Of a stretch of 64,000 nucleotides of DNA, positions 56,530 to 64,000 are shown in pieces. The notes under the pieces were generated by a model. The model was not told the origin of the DNA, searched no databases, and saw only the letters and a list, made by a program, of their open reading frames with translations. A program made the translations under genes and the position numbers. The DNA is from Massospora cicadina. Its lineage: Eukaryota > Entomophthoromycota > Entomophthoromycetes > Entomophthorales > Entomophthoraceae. The stretch is taken from positions 248,001 through 312,000 of the forward strand of contig JAKSZP010005281.1 of the NCBI GenBank assembly GCA_022478985.1. Reading direction: 5' to 3'. The number at the start of each line of letters is the position of its first letter. The stretch's first letter is position 1.

Positions 56530-57610
56530 TGCTGAGCTGTCTTAGGTACGGTCATACTATAGAGGTGCTCTTGTTGTTGCTTAATGTTGCGCTTGGCTGC
56601 TTCCTTCTCCTCTTACTGCTTCTTCTGCTTGGCCTTCTCCGCTGCCCTTCTGGCCTTCTTTGCCTCTTTACGTTGCTCTAGGGAGACTGGTTGGATCACC
56701 TCATAGTTAGCTTGTGATCCCCAGAGGTGGCTGTTAATGCGTCCCTCTGATCTATATCCTTCAGACTTTCTTCACACTCAATAAACTTTCTTCCCTCCCA
56801 TTTAGCCGGACAGGCATTGTTTTTATGCCCTACTTTGTTGCAGCTCGTGCATATTGGCGGGCTCTTTTCTGAGAGGACTGAGAAAGGGCGAGACTGATTC
56901 CCCTTTGGGTCCAAGATGTACGCTTTGCATGGTAATGTTTTGATGTCGCCATCATCACCCATGCTCAGGCGTATCATTGCACAGCCTTGTCTGTAGCCAG
57001 ATGGGGAAGAGGCGGTTTTTCTCCATTTCAAAATAGACTAGCTCTCCATATGCGCTCAGGCCGCTTGTTAGCGCTGCCTCCAGAAAGTCCCAATATTCAG
57101 TGGTTGGGAGTCCTTCTAGTACTACAATCAAGTTTTTATCATCCCAAAAACTGGTGTGTGTAATTGTGATATTGGCTGTAATTTCTTCAGGATCCTTGCC
57201 TACTCTCAACTTATTGTAGGTGACTACAAATGGGGAAGCTATGGCTGCATCTGCGGCCTCAGCAGTAGTGATGCCAAGATCTAAGGTTCCCATTGTGAGC
57301 TTTTCAGACAAGCTTACAGTTTATGGAAAGCGTTCTGGGATAGCCTGACATACTGCTTCATATCATATAGGTCTACAACGCCAAAGTTAATTCGCATATC
57401 AAATTCACGAGAAGATTTGGGAAATGTGTGGCTGATGTTGCCAGTTTGGTGAAAATCTTGGACCAACTTGTTATAGTCACTGATTGGGACATATGGTCCC
57501 GTTTTTGCACTGCGGTTAATGTTGAGCAGCTGGGCCTTCTAGCCCATGCTGTTCCCCTTCATCGCTGCTGCATATGTATGTGAGTTCAGTGGATTCAGTC
57601 GCTTTGTCAT
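56530..57610 (-). pseudogene. ORF1 of LINE3
   Basis: Probable ATG at 57610 (MTKRLNPLNSHTYAAAMKGN). The open part at 56955-57311 reads ITITHTSFWDDKNLIVVLEG and LPTTEYWDFLEAALTSGLSA. A CCHC knuckle CTSCNKVGHKNNAC follows at about 56790-56850. The tail is Lys-rich. It corresponds block by block to LINE1 ORF1. Frameshifts near 57300 and 57010. Confidence 0.78.
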
Positions 57611-57707
57611 CCCCTGATTGGACGGCACAATTAAGACAAGTTGTAATTGATTGAATAAATTTAATCACCTGTAAACAAAAGTGATGCTCATGGGAAAGAA
57701 AAGCTCC

Positions 57708-57900
57708 AGCCCTATTTATATATACAACATTTTAACATAATTACCGACCATACTTCCATGCAATGGCTACAGTAAATGAAGGACCCCGATGGGATATACT
57801 CTGATGGGCGTTAAAACTTTAAGACTACGATTATACATCATTCATTGACCAGGAACCATACACCAAAATGCATATTGCTTATCCAGGCTCCCCATATTAA
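57708..57900 (+). pseudogene. RNase H of element F, right part
   Basis: Continues the domain cut at 52449: YLYIQHFNIITDHTSMQWLQ then MKDPDG and a RWALKL-like stretch with a frameshift. The TDH catalytic Asp is kept. Confidence 0.75.
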
Positions 57901-58369
57901 CTTTTACTGACCCTGGGGAATATCAACTATACAATCTTTTAGCCCAACTGCATTTATGAAAGGCCAGATCCCTGACACTTCAAAAAAAATAAAAAATCAT
58001 CATATATCGAAGTTTGAAACGACCAACTGTATTTTATTTAACCAAGGCAAGCCGACTAGGTGATGGACAATACCAAAAATGAAATTCCAAAATTAAACTG
58101 ACTAAAAAGTAAATAGGAGTTGACTGGCCTTTTTTGGTCAGTGAGACACAAAAAAACGATAAAGTTACCTACCAGGTGGTATAGCGGCGAGCCGCAAAAT
58201 GGCCAACTGTACAAACTCATTTATTGAAAATGGTTGCCCTAAATACAACCTTCATACCAAACTGACATCATATTGGAGGGACATCTAAAAGTCAGCCATG
58301 GGGGATTTGTAAATTTTACCTAATGGCTCAAGACCCAATGTTACTAGTAAGGGACGCTTGTCTCAATCC

Positions 58370-59305
58370 AAGATATACAAGAGTCCTGCCTGGTATGTAA
58401 AAGTCAATCCAGACCTAATCCCTGGCCTCAACATCCAGTGGTTTCACCCTGCAAACACTTCCATAATATTAGCATTGACGTTGTGGGACCCCTCCCCGAG
58501 CCTCTAATGGTCATCAATCCCTCCTTCTAGCCATTGATCATTAAACTAAGTAGATTGAAAGCTGTATCTCTACCCACCTCTTTGACAAAAACTACCACCG
58601 CATTTTTATATAATTGGATTATCACCCAGCATGGGTGCCCTAACATAATTCTCTCAGACAATAGTCAAAATTTTCAAATGTTGCTGGTGAATGATTTAGA
58701 CAAACCAATGGAATCCAATCAAGTATTTTCCACTCCTTTCTATACTGCAACCAATGGGTTGGTAGAGCATGTATCTAGTAATCTAACTTCAACCCTCCAG
58801 TAAATGGCCATGACTGACCCACTTCATTGGCCCCAATATTTGCATAGTGCGATTCTGGCCTATAGAATAGGCTAGCATAAAACTCTTGAGATGTCTCCCT
58901 TTAAAGCGTTGTATGAAAGAAATTCCCAGATTCCCTCTAAAGTGCAGTCCTTGTTAGACCAAGCTACCTCAAAAGCACCCAAGGTTACTATGTGAAGTAT
59001 TGCTAATGAGATTATCCAACTTCAGGACATGGATTCTGAGAACTTATCTGCTACCACTAATAGAGAAATAATCAGTTTAACAATAAAAATGAACCCTTCA
59101 CACTTTCCAACTGGGTGATCTAGTCCTTTTCTACCATAATCGGCCTGGAGGTTGTGATAACAAATAGGGAACCATCTGGTTGGGGCCCTATAAGGTCATT
59201 TATAAATGAGGTTTTGAACACTCAATTGTGGAGGTCGCTCATGATACCATAGTCAATTGTGTACATAATTTCTTTATTATCCGTTTTCCCCCCTGTGCCA
59301 AGATC
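58370..59305 (+). pseudogene. Integrase of element F
   Basis: CLVCKSQ near 58387 is the Cys pair of the HHCC finger. The core begins NISIDVVGPLPEP near 58465 (first Asp). The 89-codon frame 58534-58803 holds PNIILSDNSQNFQ (second Asp) and TPFYTATNGLVEHVSSNLTS (Glu). The C-terminal part reads FQLGDLVLFYHNRPGG and WLGPYKVIYK. It ends just before a short polypurine tract. Broken by frameshifts near 58545 and 58805. Confidence 0.78.
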
Positions 59306-59318
59306 TAAAGGGGAGCGT
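59306..59318 (+). promoter_or_regulatory. Polypurine tract of element F
   Basis: TAAAGGGGAGCGT directly before the TGTCAG of the 3' LTR. A very similar AAAAGGGGAGCAG occurs at about 62803 before another TGTCA. Confidence 0.6.
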
Positions 59319-59882
59319 TGTCAGGATTCCTTCTCAAATTAAAGATTTGTGTTTGTCTGATGAATGGAATCAAACCTAATCTGATGATATAGATAAAACT
59401 ATTGATGGGGATAATCCCTGACTAGATTCAAGGCTTTCTGATATGGGGGTTCAACCTCAACATGTGTAAACGAATATCACTCAACCCAAAACCACTAATA
59501 TTGGGGTTCAAAACTGATCTATGTGGCGATAAAATCCTGTTCAACGGATGTGACCAGAATGCCACAGAGTCTCCAATTGGTAATGAGTATAAATCTTGGC
59601 TTGGAATCTCTTGGGGATTTATTGAAGCAAACTCTCTAGGCTCCCATATAATTATGTTTCTAAGCAAATAAATGACTCTCTATTTGCCATTTACTATTTT
59701 GGCTTACCTCTTTTAAATTAGGGACTAAAATATCTTTAGGATTTACCACTAAAGGAAAGTTACGTTGTATAAAAACTTTTTCAGATAATAAAAGTAATCT
59801 TATAATCCAACACTCTAGGAACTTTGGGTAGATTGGCCTCAATCATAAAGTAAGAGTGGTTTAACACCCCTCTATCCTGACA
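59319..59882 (+). repeat. 3' LTR of element F
   Basis: Partner of 48408-48969. It starts TGTCAGGATTCC and ends CCTGACA. Open frames inside it on both strands are not genes. Confidence 0.9.
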
Positions 59883-60349
59883 ATCCCAAAACTAGGCGCC
59901 ATGAGTGCAACGAGGAAAAGGACAAAGAAATTGGGGGAGCTCAAACCCCAAAACCCCAAGTTTTTGTTCACATGACATAAATTTTGATGAGTCACAGCCC
60001 ATTAATTAAGACAAGGTAAGGGTGGTATAAAGCCACGGGAATAACCCATTATTGGAGTGAAAACTCCAAAGAGAGAATTCTGAATTGAAGCTCATAATAC
60101 GCAGGCACAACCTTCAAAGGTCATCCTGCTGGGGTCCTCTCCTGCGTCATTCTTTATTTTGTTGTTGTATAAAGTTTAGCTCATTTGAGGCACAGACCAG
60201 CGCCTAACCCAAACCAGAACCAAAAATAAATTGAATGATTCAACTTGGGATTCAAAGTATCTGAACCCAAAAAAATAAAACCATCTAGTACTAAAAAAGT
60301 ATCTGAACCCAAGTTTAAATGCAACAATTAGTTTCTCCCAATTATAACA
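59883..60349 (+). repeat. First LTR of element G, right part
   Basis: Continues 48407 and matches 61193-61606 (AGGCGCCATGAG, CCTTCAAAGGTCATCCT). It ends ATAACA. It contains tag copy 5, which the second LTR lacks. With tag and duplication removed the whole LTR is 683 bp. Confidence 0.8.
60271..60295 (+). mobile_element. Micro-retroposon tag, copy 5 (25 bp, 5'-truncated)
   Basis: Flanked by AAAGTATCTGAACCCAA (60254-60270 and 60296-60312). The insert ends ACCATCTAGTACTAAA; its first ten bases are A-rich (AAAAATAAAA) and do not match the other copies, as untemplated bases at a LINE 5' junction might. The sister LTR at about 61540-61570 has the single unduplicated site, so this is a real insertion. 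Confidence 0.85.
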
Positions 60350-60926
60350 TTACCCCACTAGAGAAAGGCCACAAGAAAAGAATGCCCCATTGTGGGAGGC
60401 TTCCACTACAAGGACTTCCTTAGCGAGTTCCCTAAAGCCCTAGGAAAATTCGCCCATAATAAGAACCAGGCCCCTCATGGTGAGGGACAAATGGTGAGGA
60501 CGAGTTAGGACTGGGATGCTGGAATCAGACCACCTAGTGCAGGAAAGCATACCCAGAACTTGGCTGGGATGCACTCCCTTCTCACGCTTTTAATGGTGAT
60601 GGTCTTCCCACCTCACCCAGGAAGGTGCTTTTCCCAATAGAAACGTGAGAGGAAACATGGTCCAGTGCAGCTGGACACCTGCCCCCTTGCAGGGTAAACT
60701 GTCCAGTGGTAATAGATTCCTGCTGGGACAGGTCCCCTCAGTTCCAACTAAATCCCTGGTGAGGGTGAAGCCCCACAAGGATTTCATATCAATGGTCACT
60801 TCAGGGCTAGAGATTCCCATCAGTCACCAGCTCCCACAAGTTTTAGTTACTTGACAACTGGATCTAACGCGACCAATGAGGTCAGTCAAACTGGTATTGG
60901 TGGCGTGCTTAATGCAAACTTGAGTT
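60350..60926. other. Internal region of element G, non-coding
   Basis: 577 bp without Gag or Pol motifs. Short frames on both strands (60590-60820 minus, 60645-60854 plus) overlap each other and show no domain. The GC content looks higher than the surroundings. Confidence 0.6.
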
Positions 60927-61606
60927 TGGAATTATTTATATTTCAGAAACCACTGGTTTCTTACCACCATCTTTCCTTTGGTTTGACGCCAATTGACAAT
61001 GCCAAAAGAATGACCAATGCAAGGTGGACTCTTGAGCTAAGTGTTAGTGCCTCATGCTGTTCAAAAAAGCCTCCAAATTGTTAAAATCAAAGCAAAAAAG
61101 ATGAAATAGTCAAGTCTGGTAGAAAACCTTAAGATAACCTTATTTTATCCAATATATAATATAAAATGAGTCCATGACTAGATCCTGATAATTAGGCGCC
61201 ATGAGCGCAACAAGGAAAAAGACAAAGTGATTGGGAGAGATTGAACCCCAGGTGCTTATGATTTTTGTTCATGTGCTAAAAACTTGATGCGTTGCAGCTC
61301 ACCAGGTAAGACACGGTAAGAATGGCCTTATAATCACAGGAGTAACCAACGCTTGGGATGAAAACTCAGCGAGAGAACAACAACTGATTTTAGAATGTGT
61401 GAGATGACCTTCAAAGGTCATCCTTCCATGGTGCCTCTCCCTCACCATTCTTAAAGCTCTTGCAAGACCAGAGAATGGCTCAGATGAGGCTTAGTCCAGC
61501 GCCCAGTCCAACCAAGACCAGAAAATTCTTTAAATGATTTGACTCAGAATTTAGTAATCCAAACCCAATTCAAAATTTGTTAATAATATTAATTCTAATT
61601 GTTACA
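60927..61606 (+). repeat. Second LTR of element G
   Basis: 680 bp, TGGAATTATT to ATTGTTACA, uninterrupted. It provides the empty site for element F (ATCCT at 61193) and for tag copy 5. Confidence 0.75.
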
Positions 61607-62480
61607 CCAGTAGTCATTAACAAGATACATGGCTAAAAAACTGAAATCCAGCTAAAGGTGGAGCAAAAACATTGATTTGAGGTAATGGATAGCTGTCCTC
61701 TTGCATATTCGCGTATAAATTTTGGCAATCCATTACAACGCAATAACTGTCATCCTTATTGCAGATCAGCACCATGGGGAGACACAAGGACTCTGTGAGG
61801 GCTTCAAAAACCAACAACCAGAAGCCTTTTTAGTTTTGATTGACTTAACCTCTTCAATATTTAAATTTTGATATGGTCAAGACCAGATAGGTTGGGAGTC
61901 TACAGTATGTACTTGGTGTAGAACTACTCTCTTTAATCTGAAATCATCAGGGCCTTAGAAAATATATCAGCGTACTCATCAATAAGGACTCGGCCATTTG
62001 CTGTTGGTCAATGGGTAGGGTGTTGCTGAGCTTAACATCTATTTGTGTGATAATTCTAGCTTATTCAAGTCCTATATCAGCTAATGATCCACAGGCAGAT
62101 ACAGCTTGGACATGTTCTATCAGTAAGGTATAAAGATAGGCAACTGGGTTGTTCTGAGTAATCATCAAGGGCTATTGGTAATAATTGCCATTAATACACT
62201 GATGGACCCCTGATACATGTGGTCGAGTATGCCTGGGCAGTCCAAAGGTTCAAATATAGAAATCAAATTCCCTAAAAAATCTCCAAAAGATGATCAGTAT
62301 GCATGGTTACTTGCAGTCCAGTTTTCACTAAAAATTGAGGCTTGAGAAGGTATATTTGTCTTATTAATGGAGAAATGGGCATTCCTTCTGAAGCGTCCAC
62401 CACCAGGGGAGTAAAAGTAACTTTAGGACCCATCACTCAATATTAAAGGTTTTTCAGAGACCTGGTATGTTATAAAATGC
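61607..62480 (-). pseudogene. pol: RT start and dUTPase-like domain of element E
   Basis: RT fingers at 61617-61817: SLCLPMVLICNKDDSYCVVM, KDSYPLP-like EDSYPLPQINVF and GFQFFSHV, then the G insertion. Upstream, the dUTPase-like part starts VVDASEGMPISP near 62400, continues FLVKTGLQVTMHTDHLLEI, and has motif 3 PGILDHMYQGSISVLMA near 62165-62215 with Asp and Tyr. Motif 1 lacks its Asp, as in A and F. Frameshifts between blocks. Confidence 0.7.
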
Positions 62481-62559
62481 AGCTCCAAGGTTTTCTCTTT
62501 CCTTTTTCCTTCAGAATTTTTTAGTAATAGGGGGATGCAGAATCCCAAGATGGAGAATT

Positions 62560-62720
62560 ATATGTCCTTAAATCTAATCTAAGCATCAAAATTAGATAGA
62601 GATTGAGCCCCTATAAGTAGGTCATATGAATCATTATGCAAGACTGTATCAGGAGCTAATACTACTAAAGGTCCAAACTGTATAGACAAGGATGATTAAG
62701 CTCTAAGGATCGAGTCCAGG
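62560..62720 (-). pseudogene. Protease C-terminus of element E
   Basis: VLHNDSYDLLIGAQSLSNFD and IRFKDI on the minus strand match element A's NSYDLLLG and IIKFKDYF. The active-site half is not readable further right, so E is truncated or altered near 62770. Confidence 0.6.
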
Positions 62721-62802
62721 CTTGACTGGAAGTCCCATATTCAAGCATATTATCCCTATCAATAGCAATCTTGATTTTTCATTAAATGTGACAAAATGAC
62801 AT

Positions 62803-64000
62803 TAAAAGGGGAGCAGTGTCAATAACGACCATGGCTTTCACCTTGTATGCTATGTTGGGAGTTTAGCCAGATGAATCCCTCCCAAAATCCCAAAATTAGG
62901 TTTTCATTTAGTCAGGTGTGGTTGCCAATTATTTCCCTAGTTCTGATAATACTATTTAATAATAAAACTACCAATTTGTGCTCCCCATTCGGTTTGGTTG
63001 AGCTATTTCAAAGTAAAGGGTTTGATTCCCAATAAGAACATATTGTTTTTTTTAACTTAGCAATTTATGCTGAGGATAATTGATTTATTTACATATATTA
63101 ATTTAACAGGGTTTACCAGTGAGTTGAGGCCAAGAGTAAACTAACACCAATTAGTGGCAGATTACCAATTTGACGCCAGATCTTACAAGACTACTGGAAA
63201 CCTATGCTAAGAATAATAAAATTATATATTTTTTGGAATTAACGGCGATTTAAATCCATTATAATTGTTTACCAGCTTAGGTGCATATATCTGATAAGAC
63301 AATGGAGAGATGGACATTCTGCCGCCTAGAGTTCAAAAAAATCAGTGACTTAGGATGAGGATATTCAATGATATATAATATAAATATATTATTGAACTGG
63401 AGACTAATGCTGAGGATGGATTAAACTAATATATGGCACGCAATTGAGATGAATTTTGAGGGAATATTTGCTTGCAGAGGAGGCTGATGGTAGGGTTGGT
63501 CTGCCAGTGACAAGTACCAATAACTTTTGGTTGACGGGCAGTGGATTGCCAGTAAACGACTAGGTATAAATACCTTAATTTCCCTATAAATAAAGATCTT
63601 ACTTTAGAACTACTCTTTATTCTTCAAGGTAGCAAGAGGGTAGCCTACAATGGGGGGTGGGCTGAAGATCCCCAAGGTTAGGTGCTGAATAAGTGCACCT
63701 ATGGGTAGTTGGCACTGCCAACACCTATATGGATCTATAAGGAAGCCCTGCGGGGACTATCCTAGTTAGCAGACACAAAAAGGGACTGACGGATATAAAC
63801 ACCAAGGAGGATGATAAGACAGAGCCAAGAATCACTCAGGTGGGTGTAGGAATTGCTGTGTGCCTCACGGGGGAGTTTATTGCCCCAAGGTGAAGTTGTT
63901 GGTCTGCCAGGTTGAGGAGTTACACTGTGGACTTGTAGTGAAAGGTATCCTATGAAGGTGAACAGTAAGAGTCAATAGTCGTTATACTGTTGGCCTGGCA
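62803..64000 (+). repeat. Probable LTR sequence of further elements; no gene seen
   Basis: AAAAGGGGAGCAG followed by TGTCAATAACG at 62816 looks like a polypurine tract and LTR start similar to element F. Further right a TATAAATA box near 63564 and AATAAAG near 63588 suggest an LTR promoter and poly-A signal, with a possible LTR end CTACA near 63649 and a TGGGGGGTGGGC primer-type site. No partner copies are in the window, so edges and ownership are open. Confidence 0.35.

Larger units (their letters stand above)
52450..57707 (-). mobile_element. LINE3: full-length L1-like retrotransposon of a second lineage
   Basis: 5258 bp between the 14-bp duplications AGCTCTATTTATAT (52436-52449) and AGCCCTATTTATAT (57708-57721). 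The minus strand ends in a run of A after AATAAAAATTATAAAATT. Same layout and nearly the same length as LINE1 but only protein-level similarity, so a separate family. It interrupted RNase H of element F. Confidence 0.9.
48408..59882 (+). mobile_element. Element F: Ty3/gypsy retrotransposon of the A/E clade
   Basis: LTRs at 48408-48969 (562 bp) and 59319-59882 (564 bp) start TGTCAG and end CTGACA. Target duplication: ATTCT on the left, ATCCC on the right; the uninterrupted second LTR of G has ATCCT at 61193-61197, so both copies have mutated by one base. Internal order is Gag, protease, dUTPase-like, RT, RNase H, integrase. LINE3 (52450-57707) splits RNase H. Decayed throughout. Confidence 0.9.
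48150..61606 (+). mobile_element. Element G: short non-autonomous LTR element (TRIM-like), split by F
   Basis: After removing F (48408-59882) and one tag (25 bp plus a 17-bp duplication), G is about 1940 bp: LTR of 683 bp, internal 577 bp (60350-60926), LTR of 680 bp. Ends are TGTAATGG and ATTGTTACA. The internal part has no Gag or Pol motif. The LTRs are diverged. No clear 5-bp target duplication is visible (CTACA left, CCAGT right), though the interrupted RT frame of E defines the site. It must have relied on proteins from another element. Strand is nominal. Confidence 0.72.
45954..62770 (-). mobile_element. Element E: minus-strand Ty3/gypsy, split by nested insertions
   Basis: Two coding parts on the minus strand belong together: 61607 to about 62770 (protease end, dUTPase-like domain, start of RT) and 45954-48149 (rest of RT, RNase H, integrase). 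The RT blocks join across the gap: the right part ends at FQFFSHV and the left part begins just before QIELAP. Between them lies element G (48150-61606), which holds F and LINE3. Sequence is close to elements A and F. 5' LTR and Gag are not recognisable in the window. Confidence 0.8.

Noticed and set aside
57100..57140. LINE3 ORF1 contains CTAGTACTA followed by CAA on the plus strand, similar to the micro-retroposon core
   Set aside because: It is coding sequence of ORF1 (VVLEGLPTTEY on the minus strand) with no direct repeat around it and no A-tract. The match of about ten bases can be chance.
62985..63045. tRNA-like stretch with a B-box-like GGTTTGATTCC
   Set aside because: No acceptor stem pairs and the A box is poor. 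Too weak for a tRNA or SINE call.
1..64000. CRISPR arrays, rRNA genes, bacterial operons or phage genes
   Set aside because: No regular spacer arrays, no rRNA cores and no ribosome-binding-site-spaced operons were seen; all recognisable proteins are eukaryotic retrotransposon proteins.

Overview
The window is a repeat graveyard of a eukaryote. I found no host gene, no bacterial-type gene and no convincing RNA gene. Almost everything recognisable is a decayed retrotransposon: Ty3/gypsy LTR elements with 5-bp target duplications, L1-like LINEs with an APE-type endonuclease, a FADD-box reverse transcriptase and a C-terminal zinc knuckle, and smaller non-autonomous derivatives with 12-18 bp duplications. 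Base composition is AT-rich. A large repeat-rich fungal genome is my best guess, but nothing seen is diagnostic of a taxon.

Layout. 49-7508 is gypsy element A, complete with two LTRs and a GTCCC duplication. Its Gag carries a collagen-like tract and a solo LTR, and a dUTPase-like domain lies between protease and reverse transcriptase. A sits inside minus-strand gypsy element B (1-48 and 7514 to about 10243). 12328-14225 is an ORF1-only half-LINE. About 14320-26026 holds gypsy element H: LTR D1 (split by a solo LTR at 14702-15892), an internal region containing full-length LINE1 copy 1 (16935-22214), and LTR D2 with 145-bp tandem repeats. 26027-31733 is gypsy element C. A second half-LINE lies at 34183-36113 and LINE1 copy 2 at 37954-43227, followed by a LINE fragment near 43.8-44.7 kb.

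The right third is a four-level nest. Minus-strand gypsy E (45954-48149 and 61607 to about 62770) is split by a short non-autonomous LTR element G. G's first LTR is split by gypsy F (48408-59882), and F is split by LINE3 (52450-57707). Sister LTRs preserve empty sites, so the insertion order can be read directly.

The most unusual signal is a family of very short retroposed tags: five insertions of 19-47 bp at 24281, 27455, 29337, 31499 and 60271. They share a 3' end that runs into an A-tract, have variable 5' ends, and each is flanked by a 13-17 bp target duplication. They look like the output of a LINE machinery acting on a tiny RNA, or extremely 5'-truncated copies of a longer unknown one. 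The ORF1-only half-LINEs, the dUTPase-bearing gypsy clade (A, E, F) and the LTR mosaics of H, C and the 36-kb unit are the next most interesting.

Almost all coding regions are broken by stops and frameshifts. Only the reverse transcriptase of LINE1 copy 1, its ORF1 after codon 23, and the dUTPase and RNase H parts of A keep long open frames.
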